A stretch of DNA of 62,216 nucleotides from a virus, in the IMG/VR virus record IMGVR_UViG_3300046357_000001, positions 1 to 62,216 of that record, one strand, 5' to 3'. Made by a program: the position numbers and the translations under genes. This document shows positions 16,714 to 24,706 of the stretch, piece by piece. Numbering within the stretch: position 1 is the first letter of the stretch; every line of letters begins with the position of its first letter. Under the pieces are notes generated by a model, which ran no database searches, had not been told where the DNA came from, and saw only the letters and a program-made list of their open reading frames with translations.

Positions 16714-17706
16714 ATGACACTTCCTGTTTTCGGTAACCCTTTATCGCTGGCTCAGATTCAGACGGAATTTGGCGGCGTAACCCCTGCTAGCCTCGACGCA
16801 TACTACGCAGGCGGCGTTAATGTTGTGGCGGGCACGGTCGGCTATCCGAACGGTGGCGGAGCGGTGAACATCCCTTCTGCGGGAACCATTTCAATCAATT
16901 CCTTTTTCGGCGCACGTAAAGCTATTTCCGCGACAGGCGGAACCATCACGACTATCGGCGGCTACCGCTATCACGTGTTCACCGCGAGTGATACGTTCGC
17001 CGTCACTGCTGCATCTACAGGTGCGACTATCGAGGTCTTGGCTGTCGGTGGTGGCGGCTCAGGAGGCAACAAACGTGGCGGCGGTGCCGGTGCGGGGGGT
17101 GTGATCTATAACAGCAGTGTGGGTATTGCTGTAACGGCCTATCCTGTGGTGGTTGGCGCTGGTGGTGGCGTGAACGGCGGTGAATCGGCCAACGGCAGCA
17201 ACGGTAACCCCTCAACTTTTAACACTAGCTCTGTGATTGCGGGCTTTGGCGGCAACGGCTCTGGTTGGGGCGGTTCTGGCGGCGCAGGCGGAGTAAATAA
17301 TGGTAACGGCGGCGGCGGCTGTAACGTGGGTTCGGGCGGTGCAGGGACGCGCCCCGCTGGTGCGGGTAGCGGCGCAGGCTTTGCGGGCGGTTCAGTTGTT
17401 TCCTTGTACGGGTGCGCAGGCTCTGCCACTTGCGGCGGTGGTGGTGCAGCGGCGGCGGGTACAAACGGTGGTGATGCGGCTGCTGGTGGCGCTGGTACTA
17501 CTGCATATAACGCATGGGGCACTGCTGCTGGATTTGCTACAACGCTGTCTACGGGCGGTCGCGGCGGTGCTACTTGCGGCGGCTCAAACGGCGTAGCTGG
17601 AGGCGCTAACACTGGCGAAGGCGGATGGGGCGGCGATGGTTCTTCCGCAAACACCGGCGGTCAAGGCGGTTCTGGTATCGTCGTAGTCCGTTACGCATAC
17701 CCATAA
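16714..17706 (+). CDS. Glycine-rich tail fibre/adhesin protein
   Basis: A 330-residue protein. The N-terminal ~60 residues (LSLAQIQTEFGG...INSFFGAR) are typical of glycine-rich phage tail proteins, residues ~70-110 lead into VLAVGGGGSGGNK, and the rest is a glycine-rich domain with many GG and GSG repeats ending in GGSGIVVVRYAYP. This C-terminal strand is the hallmark of the glycine-rich adhesin type found at fibre tips, where variable loops contact the host surface. The base composition is locally G-rich, giving long antisense Pro/Ala-rich frames that are not genes. Confidence 0.82.
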   Translation: MTLPVFGNPLSLAQIQTEFGGVTPASLDAYYAGGVNVVAGTVGYPNGGGAVNIPSAGTISINSFFGARKAISATGGTITTIGGYRYHVFTASDTFAVTAASTGATIEVLAVGGGGSGGNKRGGGAGAGGVIYNSSVGIAVTAYPVVVGAGGGVNGGESANGSNGNPSTFNTSSVIAGFGGNGSGWGGSGGAGGVNNGNGGGGCNVGSGGAGTRPAGAGSGAGFAGGSVVSLYGCAGSATCGGGGAAAAGTNGGDAAAGGAGTTAYNAWGTAAGFATTLSTGGRGGATCGGSNGVAGGANTGEGGWGGDGSSANTGGQGGSGIVVVRYAYP

Positions 17707-17714
17707 GGATAGAC

Positions 17715-18137
17715 ATGGCGCACTTTGCAAAAGTTGAAAATGGCGTTGTTACGCAAGTCATTGTCTCTGGACAAGGTTTCATCGACGCGGGCTTTGTGGG
17801 CGACCCTAAAGATTGGGTACAAACAAGTTTTAACACGCGTGGTGGTTTGCACTACGGGGCCGACGGACTGCCCGACGGCGGGGACGCATTGCGCAAGAAC
17901 TTCGCATGTGTGGGGTACACCTACGATGCAGGCTTAGACGCGTTCTACGCCCCGTCTCCGTACCCTAGCTGGGTGCTGAACGAAGACGCCTGCTTGTGGG
18001 AACCGCCTATTCCAAAACCCGCTGATTTCAACGACTACCCAGAAATTGAAAAGTACCCTTCATGCCCCCTGCCCGGCGACTACAAAGACTACATTTGGGA
18101 TGAGCCTACCTTGTCATGGGTAGAGTTGGGCTGGTGA
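17715..18137 (+). CDS. Conserved fibre-associated small protein
   Basis: A 140-residue protein starting MAHFAKVENGVVTQVI, then YTYDAGLDAFYAP and PSWVLNEDACLWEPP, and ending YIWDEPTLSWVELGW. This Trp/Tyr-rich pattern occurs in many phages directly behind fibre genes; it could be a minor tail protein or fibre chaperone, but the function is unproven. ATG at 17715 has AAGGATAGAC upstream. Confidence 0.7.
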   Translation: MAHFAKVENGVVTQVIVSGQGFIDAGFVGDPKDWVQTSFNTRGGLHYGADGLPDGGDALRKNFACVGYTYDAGLDAFYAPSPYPSWVLNEDACLWEPPIPKPADFNDYPEIEKYPSCPLPGDYKDYIWDEPTLSWVELGW

Positions 18138-18138
18138 T

Positions 18139-18825
18139 GTGCCGATAGGAACCGCTCTCTTCGCCGCGACTACGGCGTTTCAGCTTGTAAAGGAAGGCTG
18201 TGCGCTGTACAAAGAAGTGAAGGGGGTAGCTGGTAACGTCAAGCAGATTTACGACGAGATCAACGGGCAGTTTGCAGGTAAGAAGGTTTCAAAGGCGCAG
18301 GCTGCTGAGATCACGAAAGAGAAGAAGCGAGTCGAGGAAGTTGCGAAAGCCGACCCCACTGATGTGGTGTTTAAGATCGGCGATAACCTTGGCTTGATGT
18401 TTGATGCGTTTGATACGCTTGAGGCCATATTCTGGCAGCAGGAGCGTGACGCAAAGAAAGTGCAGAGTAAGGATGTTTCGTTAAAGCGGATGGCACTCAA
18501 ACGGATACTGATTCGGAACAAGTTGCAGTCAATGCATTCCGAGATTAAGCACCAGATGATTTACGAATCACCGCCTGAGTTGGGGTCGTTGTGGTCTGAC
18601 TTTGAGGCGATGCGAGACAAGATTGAAGCCGAGCAGAAGACGGCACGGGAGATTCAGGAACACGAAGACGAACTTGAGTTAAAGCGCAAAGATGCGCTGA
18701 TGCGTGAGGCTCGGGATATGTCAATTGATGCAGGTGTGGCGTTTGCTGCTTTACTTTTTCTTGGATGGATAATGTGGCAAATAAAAGTTCAAACGGCAGC
18801 ACGGGCGTCTTTCTGGGTCACTTGA
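18139..18825 (+). CDS. Coiled-coil protein with C-terminal membrane segment
   Basis: A 228-residue protein from a GTG start two bases after the preceding stop. Residues ~45-200 are charged and helical with long coiled-coil stretches. Residues ~202-220 (VAFAALLFLGWIMWQIKV) form a transmembrane segment. It lies at the head of the lysis region and overlaps the next gene by 61 bases. It might be a membrane-associated accessory of lysis, but no known family is recognised. Confidence 0.65.
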   Translation: MPIGTALFAATTAFQLVKEGCALYKEVKGVAGNVKQIYDEINGQFAGKKVSKAQAAEITKEKKRVEEVAKADPTDVVFKIGDNLGLMFDAFDTLEAIFWQQERDAKKVQSKDVSLKRMALKRILIRNKLQSMHSEIKHQMIYESPPELGSLWSDFEAMRDKIEAEQKTAREIQEHEDELELKRKDALMREARDMSIDAGVAFAALLFLGWIMWQIKVQTAARASFWVT

Positions 18826-18965
18826 TGGTGCTTGTTGTGTTGGTTGTCGTCCTTGCCTTTTCGTTTATCTCATACGTAGAAACCCTATGGATGAAAGAAG
18901 AGATCAAGAAAGAAGCTCGTGAGCTACGTCGGCTCAAGGAAGAATTGAAGAAGGGACTGAAATGA
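18765..18965 (+). CDS. Small single-TM protein with charged tail
   Basis: A 66-residue protein: a hydrophobic segment at residues ~17-38 (LGHLMVLVVLVVVLAFSFIS) followed by a highly charged helix (EEIKKEARELRRLKEELKKG). It lies in the lysis gene cluster and its stop overlaps the next start as ATGA. A regulator of the holin or an extra membrane component is possible; that is an inference. Confidence 0.65.
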   Translation: MDNVANKSSNGSTGVFLGHLMVLVVLVVVLAFSFISYVETLWMKEEIKKEARELRRLKEELKKGLK

Positions 18966-19180
18966 AATGGTTGCTACTGTTCGCTGCCTTTGTAGCATTC
19001 ATCCTGATGGCTGGGTGTGAAGACCGGTATCGGTACACTTGCCAGAATCCTGACCACTTCGGCGATGCTGAGTGCCAGAAGCCGCGTTGCCAGTTCACAC
19101 AGACTTGCCCCGAATATCTTGTAGCCCCAGTCTTGGAGAGAAAACTTGAACCACAACCCGCTGCCTCGGCTGACCGCTGA
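18962..19180 (+). CDS. Small lipoprotein in lysis cassette
   Basis: A 72-residue protein with a signal sequence (MKWLLLFAAFVAFILMAGC) ending in a lipobox-like LMAGC, so Cys19 would be lipidated. The mature part holds five further cysteines (including CQNPDHFGDAEC and CQFTQTC) suited to disulfides in the periplasm. It may be an outer-membrane lysis accessory, separate from the Rz1-type gene at 19752. The start overlaps the previous stop (ATGA). Confidence 0.7.
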   Translation: MKWLLLFAAFVAFILMAGCEDRYRYTCQNPDHFGDAECQKPRCQFTQTCPEYLVAPVLERKLEPQPAASADR

Positions 19181-19607
19181 AGAATTTGAGTCCCGCATCT
19201 GGGGCTTTGTCGTTGTCCTTGTCTCGCTGATCTTGGCGGGCATTGTGTTTGCCCTGCTCTATTCTGTGACGTTCGTGGTGCAGCCGATCAAGTCAATGGC
19301 CCCCATCGACATTGCTTACACAAAAATGCTCAATGACATCGTGCTCTTGATCGTTGGCGGTATCGGTGGTGTGATGAGCAAGAAGGGCGTGCAAGCCGTA
19401 GCCCACGCGATGTCAACTCCTGCGGTAAACCCCTGCCCCCCGACTACATACACTCCCCCCGTTTCTTCTGGCGCTTTACCTGTATGGGTGAATCCTGCTT
19501 TGGATGAAACATGGGTGCCCGGCCCTCCACCTACTACAGCCCCTGAACACTTGGAGTCCGACGATGTCCGATCTGAAATCGCAGCAGCACGGGCTGAGCC
19601 AAAATGA
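19146..19607 (+). CDS. Holin candidate (two TM segments)
   Basis: A 153-residue protein from a TTG start (GGAGAG lies just upstream at 19135). Two hydrophobic segments are visible, residues ~19-45 (FVVVLVSLILAGIVFALLYS) and ~66-78 (IVLLIVGGIGGV), separated by a short loop, followed by a Pro-rich cytoplasmic tail. It lies immediately upstream of the spanins and endolysin. Holins form the inner-membrane lesions that release endolysin. The assignment is from topology and position only. Confidence 0.6.
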   Translation: MNHNPLPRLTAEEFESRIWGFVVVLVSLILAGIVFALLYSVTFVVQPIKSMAPIDIAYTKMLNDIVLLIVGGIGGVMSKKGVQAVAHAMSTPAVNPCPPTTYTPPVSSGALPVWVNPALDETWVPGPPPTTAPEHLESDDVRSEIAAARAEPK

Positions 19608-20029
19608 TTCCAAGCCCTTGGATGATTCTGGGGTCTATCGCTGTCGCAATCAGTGCATATTTCTACGGCCACCATGCAGGCTATGCACAAAAGACGACGG
19701 AGGACGCCTTGGAAATTGCCCGTCTAAACGGGTTGATGGCACAAGCCAAGAATGAACAGGATGCCAAAGATGCTGAAACCAAACAAACTTTTGAAACTAA
19801 GCTGTCTGGCATTCTTGCTAGCCGCCCAAGGTTGTTCGTCCCCATCAGCCCCTCGGCTGGATGTTCCCCCGCTACCGCCAACGCTGGTCAAGCGAGAGCC
19901 GAACTTGACGGACAGACTGCTGAAGACCTTATCCGGATCGTCGCCGACGGCGATCGTGCCATCATCGACCTCAACTCCTGCGTCGACCGCTACAACCAAG
20001 TAAGGGACATTGCAAATGGTCAGCGTTGA
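19604..20029 (+). CDS. Rz: Rz-like inner-membrane spanin (i-spanin)
   Basis: A 141-residue protein with an N-terminal membrane anchor (residues ~6-22, WMILGSIAVAISAYFYG) and a periplasmic helical region, finishing with EDLIRIVADGDRAIIDLNSC and VDRYNQVRD, the ending typical of Rz-like proteins. Spanins fuse inner and outer membranes in the last step of Gram-negative lysis. Its start overlaps the holin candidate's stop (ATGA). The matching outer-membrane partner is encoded inside it in another frame (19752-20003). Confidence 0.85.
   Translation: MIPSPWMILGSIAVAISAYFYGHHAGYAQKTTEDALEIARLNGLMAQAKNEQDAKDAETKQTFETKLSGILASRPRLFVPISPSAGCSPATANAGQARAELDGQTAEDLIRIVADGDRAIIDLNSCVDRYNQVRDIANGQR
19752..20003 (+). 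CDS. Rz1: Rz1-like outer-membrane spanin embedded in Rz gene
   Basis: An 83-residue lipoprotein lying entirely inside the Rz gene, in the +1 frame. It has a basic N-terminus, a hydrophobic signal core (LSCLAFLLAAQGC) with a lipobox ending at Cys, and a Pro-rich mature part (SSPSAPRLDVPPLPPTL) followed by a polar helix. This is the classical embedded Rz/Rz1 layout. Alternative starts in the same frame are ATG at 19761 and 19770; either keeps the signal peptide. Confidence 0.82.
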   Translation: MNRMPKMLKPNKLLKLSCLAFLLAAQGCSSPSAPRLDVPPLPPTLVKREPNLTDRLLKTLSGSSPTAIVPSSTSTPASTATTK

Positions 20030-20612
20030 ACAACTCAAAAAACTAGGCATCGGCCCTCAATGGGTAGATGCACTGAACGAAACCTTTAACCGTTTCCATA
20101 TTGACACACCACGTCAGCAAGCTGCTTTCATCGGGCAGTGCGGGCACGAGTGCGGCAACTTCCGTATCTTGGAAGAGAACCTGAACTACAAAGCCGCCAC
20201 GCTGATGAAGCTGTGGGCTAAGCGTTTTCCGTCACTAGAGATTGCGAGTCAATATGCCGGAAACCCAAAGAAGATTGCCAATATGGTTTATGCCAGTCGC
20301 ATGGGCAACCGCGATGAACAATCAGGCGATGGATACCGCTTTCGAGGCCGTGGATGCATACAGCTTACAGGCTCTGCAAACTACTTTTACGCTGGCCAAG
20401 CGCTTGGCATTGACTTCATGTCCGATCCAGAACAAGTAGCTACCCCAAAGTTCGCTGCGCTGACTGCTGGCTGGTTCTGGTCTACGCATAACTGCAACGC
20501 TTTGGCTGAAGCTGCCGACTGGACTGGCCTTACAAAGAAGATCAACGGCGGGACTATTGGGCTAGACGACCGTATCTCCCACACCCACTTGGCGCTTAAC
20601 GTGCTTGCCTGA
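20016..20612 (+). CDS. Endolysin, GH19 chitinase-like lysozyme
   Basis: A 198-residue enzyme of the glycoside hydrolase 19 type that cleaves peptidoglycan. Visible motifs are FIGQCGHECGNF (the Glu in GHE corresponds to the GH19 acid/base), LNYKAATLMKLW, and YRFRGRGCIQLTG (GRG-IQLTG is a family signature), then AGWFWSTHNCN. No signal peptide is present, so export needs the holin. ATG at 20016 is used (AAGGGA at 20003), overlapping the spanin gene by 14 bases; a TTG at 20010 would add two residues. Confidence 0.9.
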   Translation: MVSVEQLKKLGIGPQWVDALNETFNRFHIDTPRQQAAFIGQCGHECGNFRILEENLNYKAATLMKLWAKRFPSLEIASQYAGNPKKIANMVYASRMGNRDEQSGDGYRFRGRGCIQLTGSANYFYAGQALGIDFMSDPEQVATPKFAALTAGWFWSTHNCNALAEAADWTGLTKKINGGTIGLDDRISHTHLALNVLA

Positions 20613-20639
20613 CACCACGCTTAGTGAGAAAATCCAGCC

Positions 20640-22817
20640 ATGCCTCTACAGAAACTCCAATTCCGCCCCGGTGTTAACCGAGAAGGCACAACCCTCGCCA
20701 ACGAGGGAGGCTGGTTCGACTGCGACAAGGTCCGGTTTCGTTCAGGGTTCCCTGAAAAGATTGGTGGGTGGGCGCTTGACACTGGCGGTTCTGCGGCTAG
20801 TTTGCAACCCCCTGCCGGCGCGTATTGGGGGGTTGCTCGTTCGATGACCAACTGGGATACCCTTGCTAGACAAAACTTGCTGGCCGTAGGCACCAATCTG
20901 AAATACTACATTCAAAACGGCCCTAATGGTCCGCTCTACGATGTCACGCCAATCCGAGACACTAACGTAAGTGTGCCCAACGTTTTCAGCACGACCAACG
21001 GTTCGACAACAGTACGGGTAACTGACCCCGGCCACGGCGCGGAGAACCATGACTTCGTTACGGTTTCTGGTGTCTCTGGTGCGGTCAACGGCATTCCTGC
21101 TGCGAGTCTCAACCAAGAGTTCCAGATTACGTACCTGAACTCGAACCAGTACAACATCATCGTTGGGGCTCCTGCAACATCTTCGGGCACTACGGGGACC
21201 GCCACCCTGACATACCAGATAAATGTAGGGTTGGACGTGTACACCTTCGCTACAGGTTGGGGTGCAGGTAGTTGGGGCGGCGTTGCTTCTGGGTCCGTGA
21301 CGGATACGCTAAACGGCTCCATCAACAGTAGCGCAACTTCTATTGCGCTGGCTTCCCCTGCCGGTTTTATATCCGCAGGCACTGTCGTTATTGACGCCGA
21401 GGCCGTCACATACTCAGGTATCGCAGGAAGTACCTTGACTGGTTGTGTTCGCGGCGTAAACGGTTCTATGGCCACAGCACATGCTTCTGGGGCTACTGTT
21501 ACGCAGGTTACGAGCTCGTTCTCTGGGTGGGGCACCTCGGCTAACTCTGGCGCCGTTGGACAGCAGCTGCGTCTTTGGAGCCAAGCTAACTACGGCGAGA
21601 ATTTAATCTTCAACCCCCGTAACGGGGCAATGTATTACTGGGACGTAAACGCCAACGTCAACACATTCGACCGAGCGGTTGAAATGAAGGCTGGAAATAT
21701 GGTAGGCGGGGCAGTGATGGATGCCACAACGCCGTCGCTTGCTTCTTTTGTTATGGTGTCGGATGCCTCGCGCTTCGTGATCTGTTTTGGGTGTAATGAC
21801 CCGACAGGCATGTATGCCACGACCGCGCAAGACCCCTTACAGATTCGTTGGTCTCAGCAAGAACAGTACTACACGTGGACCCCGGCGGCGACCAACCAAG
21901 CGGGCGATTACCGTTTGAGTAACGGCTCTCAAATTATTTCTGCGGTACAGACCCGCCAAGAGATTTTGGTGTTCACTGACGCGGCCGTGTACTCTATGCA
22001 GTACCTTGGCCCACCCTACGTCTGGGGCTTCCAGATCCTTGGCAGCAACATTTCTATCATGGGGCCTAATGCTGCTCAGACTGTCAACAACGTGACCTAT
22101 TGGATGGGTACGGACAAGTTCTACATGTACTCAGGCCGTGTCGAAACGCTCCCTTGCGCACTGCGCCAATACGTTTTTGACGACATCAATATGGACCAAG
22201 CGTTCCAGTTCTTCGCTGGTACGAACGAAGGGTACAACGAAATCTGGTGGTTCTACTGCTCACTCAACAGCACCGTGATTGACAAGTACGTAGTCTTCAA
22301 CCATCTTGAGCGCACTTGGTATCCCGGTACCATGAGCCGTAGCGCTTGGCTTGACAGCCCTCTCCGCACTCAACCTATGGCCACCCCCTACAACGGGCAG
22401 TTGGTGTACCACGAAACAGGTAATGATGACGGCACGACAACACCGCCAAGCGCGATCGTTTCCTACTGCCAGTCGTCCGACTTCGATATTGGTGATGGCC
22501 ACAATTTTGGCTTTGTGAGCCGCATCATCCCTGACGTCACATTTGATGGCTCGACTTCGGAGGCGCCATCACTCACATTCGGGGTACGCCCACGCCAGAA
22601 CCCCGGCGCTAACTACGGTATTGCAGACTACCCAGTGGTGACCAGCGGCAACAACTACTCCAATATCCGTGCATACAACGTACAACGCTTTACCGAGTAT
22701 GTTTACGTACGGGTTCGTGGTCGCCAAATGGCGTTCAAAATCAGCTCAAGTGACTTAGGCGTGTCGTGGCAGCTTGGCGCTCCCCGCCTCGATGTCCGTC
22801 CTGACGGCCGGAGATAA
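20640..22817 (+). CDS. Large neck/tail structural protein with inserted beta module
   Basis: A 725-residue protein starting LQKLQFRPGVNREGTTLANE, a pattern familiar from neck or tail-hub (stopper/needle-region) proteins of aquatic podovirus-like phages. It is beta-rich throughout (for example LVFTDAAVYSMQYLGPPYVW). Residues ~222-290 (INSSATSIALASPAG...CVRGVNGSMATAHASGATV) repeat the module found in the 10131 adaptor. The C-terminal 60 residues (FKISSSDLGVSWQLGAPRLD) resemble fold-closing strands. It may be the tail nozzle or a stopper; confirmation would need structural comparison. Confidence 0.65.
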   Translation: MPLQKLQFRPGVNREGTTLANEGGWFDCDKVRFRSGFPEKIGGWALDTGGSAASLQPPAGAYWGVARSMTNWDTLARQNLLAVGTNLKYYIQNGPNGPLYDVTPIRDTNVSVPNVFSTTNGSTTVRVTDPGHGAENHDFVTVSGVSGAVNGIPAASLNQEFQITYLNSNQYNIIVGAPATSSGTTGTATLTYQINVGLDVYTFATGWGAGSWGGVASGSVTDTLNGSINSSATSIALASPAGFISAGTVVIDAEAVTYSGIAGSTLTGCVRGVNGSMATAHASGATVTQVTSSFSGWGTSANSGAVGQQLRLWSQANYGENLIFNPRNGAMYYWDVNANVNTFDRAVEMKAGNMVGGAVMDATTPSLASFVMVSDASRFVICFGCNDPTGMYATTAQDPLQIRWSQQEQYYTWTPAATNQAGDYRLSNGSQIISAVQTRQEILVFTDAAVYSMQYLGPPYVWGFQILGSNISIMGPNAAQTVNNVTYWMGTDKFYMYSGRVETLPCALRQYVFDDINMDQAFQFFAGTNEGYNEIWWFYCSLNSTVIDKYVVFNHLERTWYPGTMSRSAWLDSPLRTQPMATPYNGQLVYHETGNDDGTTTPPSAIVSYCQSSDFDIGDGHNFGFVSRIIPDVTFDGSTSEAPSLTFGVRPRQNPGANYGIADYPVVTSGNNYSNIRAYNVQRFTEYVYVRVRGRQMAFKISSSDLGVSWQLGAPRLDVRPDGRR

Positions 22818-22819
22818 GC

Positions 22820-23152
22820 ATGGCCAGCAAAACATTCGTTGCCCCGCGCCTACCTGCTGCACCGGTTGAGTACAACCAGCAGTTCATGGACCAGCTGACA
22901 AACATCTTACGTCTGTACTTCACTCAGCTGGACAACCCGTCCCCTATGTTGGCGGCTTCTCAGAACGTTGGCTCCACAACACAGCCTGTAATTTCTGGTT
23001 TGACGTTTGCGCAACCAGACCCCGCTAACCCCGGGCAATCAAAGATCAGTTTGCCCACCCAAGCGGACCTTGCCAATCTTCGTTCAGGCGATGTTTACCA
23101 CGACACTTCCGGCGGCGTAGCTACTAGCTATCCCCTCCGCATCAAGGCATAA
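22820..23152 (+). CDS. Small structural-module protein
   Basis: A 110-residue protein, two bases after the previous stop. It begins with a helical part (YNQQFMDQLTNILRLYFTQLD) and ends with GDVYHDTSGGVATSYPLRIK. Small proteins with this LRLYF...Q.D pattern follow the large neck protein in related phages; role unknown. Confidence 0.65.
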   Translation: MASKTFVAPRLPAAPVEYNQQFMDQLTNILRLYFTQLDNPSPMLAASQNVGSTTQPVISGLTFAQPDPANPGQSKISLPTQADLANLRSGDVYHDTSGGVATSYPLRIKA

Positions 23153-23182
23153 TGTGCCCAACCCTAAATATACGAGGCAAAT

Positions 23183-24697
23183 ATGAGCCTGCACCACGCT
23201 GCACAACACTTAGCTGAACAAGGCCGCAACGGCGACTCCATGCTCGTTCACATGACACCTCATGAAGTGTCAGGACTGCAAACACTGCTGCAATCCAAAG
23301 GGCGTGATCTGACGGTCAACCCCCACACAGGACTGCCTGAAGCATGGTTTGGTAGCGATCTGGGCGGTTCGTTGTACGATTCTGCTAAAGGTATTACGAG
23401 CGGTATTGGCGGTGCGATACAAGACATGACCAGCTCCCCAATCGGTTCTATGCTTGTCGGTGCCGCGTTGGTAGCTTGCGGTGTCCCGCCTCAGTTTGCG
23501 GGTTTGGCTACCGGCGCAATGTCTTACGGGTCTGGTAACAGCTTCAAGCAAAGCGTTGGTAGTGGCCTAGCCGGTCAAGGCGGCGGTAGTATGGTTAACT
23601 CGGCAGGCTATGCCGGAGCACTGAACCCTTCGGATGCAGTGGCTGCTACTTCCCCGGGCGGAGCCGTCCCTGCCGCAGTGCCCGGCACACCTACCGTAAC
23701 TTCAGCCGACGTTTTAAACACAGCCCCAGTTACAGCCCCAGTTGACGTTTCGGGCGCAGCCCCAGTTACAGCCCCAGTTACAGCCCCAGTTACGGCCACA
23801 GCCGCCGCTCCTGTTTCTCAACTAACAGACAGACAGCTCATGAACAGCGCCGCAGGTTACGGCGAAGGCATGACAGGCGCTTCTACATATGACGCAGGTT
23901 TAGCCGCAGGTTCCGGCAGCGGTGCCGCAACACAAGCTGCTTCCAGTGGGTTTATGGATACTGCCAAAGGCTACTACGATGCCGCCGGTAAATGGGTTGC
24001 TGCAAATCCCGGTTACGCCATGATGGGTGCAGCGGGCGTTGGTGCTTTGGCAGGAGGCGCTGGAAAACAACCTACTGTAGACCCGGGGAATCCATACGAA
24101 GGCGCGTACATTCGTCCGTACACCTACGATCAAAAAACGGGCAAACTAACACAAATCACTCCTGTAAAAGCCCCCGTCAAAATAGCTCAAGGCGGCTTGC
24201 TGTCAATTGCTGGTGGCGGCCCCGTTGAACAAATGTCGAACCAGAATGCTGTTGGGGCTAATCAAAACTACCCAATGGCCGGCATCAACCAAGCAGCGTA
24301 CGCCACACCGTACCAGACCCCAATGAGCCAGAACGTGCTGACGGGTTCCAGTGATGTCGCGGTCGATCCATACACAGGTGAGCAGAAGTTCGCGGCTGGT
24401 GGCGGTATCTCTTCTTTGGGCGGCTACTCTGATGGGGGTCATCTGCTAAAAGGCCCCGGCGACGGAGTTTCGGATTCAATCCCTGCGACCATTGGCGACC
24501 GCCAGCCTGCACGTTTGGCTGACGGTGAGTTCGTCGTCCCTGCCCGTATCGTATCGGAACTGGGCAACGGCTCCACGGATGCTGGCGCACGTCAGCTCTA
24601 CAAAATGATGGAGCGCATCCAAACCGCACGCGGCAATACGGTAGGCAAAAATAAAGTAGCCACCAACACCCGTGCAGCAAAACATCTTCCAGCGTAA
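23183..24697 (+). CDS. Internal virion (ejection-type) protein
   Basis: A 504-residue, Gly/Ala-rich, low-charge protein with a helix-prone hydrophobic region near residues 75-115 (SMLVGAALVACGVPPQFAGL), a tandem Ala-Pro-Val-Thr repeat (residues ~180-206) and a C-terminal segment (DSIPATIGDRQPARLADGEF) that occurs at the ends of phage internal proteins. Position before two further long proteins and the giant 2905-residue one is like the internal core/ejection cassette of podoviruses such as T7 gp14-gp16. Exact role not proven. Confidence 0.7.
   Translation: MSLHHAAQHLAEQGRNGDSMLVHMTPHEVSGLQTLLQSKGRDLTVNPHTGLPEAWFGSDLGGSLYDSAKGITSGIGGAIQDMTSSPIGSMLVGAALVACGVPPQFAGLATGAMSYGSGNSFKQSVGSGLAGQGGGSMVNSAGYAGALNPSDAVAATSPGGAVPAAVPGTPTVTSADVLNTAPVTAPVDVSGAAPVTAPVTAPVTATAAAPVSQLTDRQLMNSAAGYGEGMTGASTYDAGLAAGSGSGAATQAASSGFMDTAKGYYDAAGKWVAANPGYAMMGAAGVGALAGGAGKQPTVDPGNPYEGAYIRPYTYDQKTGKLTQITPVKAPVKIAQGGLLSIAGGGPVEQMSNQNAVGANQNYPMAGINQAAYATPYQTPMSQNVLTGSSDVAVDPYTGEQKFAAGGGISSLGGYSDGGHLLKGPGDGVSDSIPATIGDRQPARLADGEFVVPARIVSELGNGSTDAGARQLYKMMERIQTARGNTVGKNKVATNTRAAKHLPA
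23721..23799 (+). repeat. Short tandem repeat encoding Ala-Pro-Val-Thr
   Basis: The unit CAGCCCCAGTTA (12 bases) occurs five times in two clusters separated by GACGTTTCGGG-type spacer, the last copies slightly changed. Translation gives the APVT repeats of the 23183 protein. Slippage-prone, likely to vary in number between strains. Confidence 0.8.
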
Positions 24698-24706
24698 GGA
24701 ACCGAC

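Noticed and set aside
17139-17654. Leftward Pro/Ala-rich ORF of 171 codons
   Set aside because: It is antisense to the glycine-rich fibre gene; Gly codons read as Pro/Ala in reverse. No ribosome-binding site.
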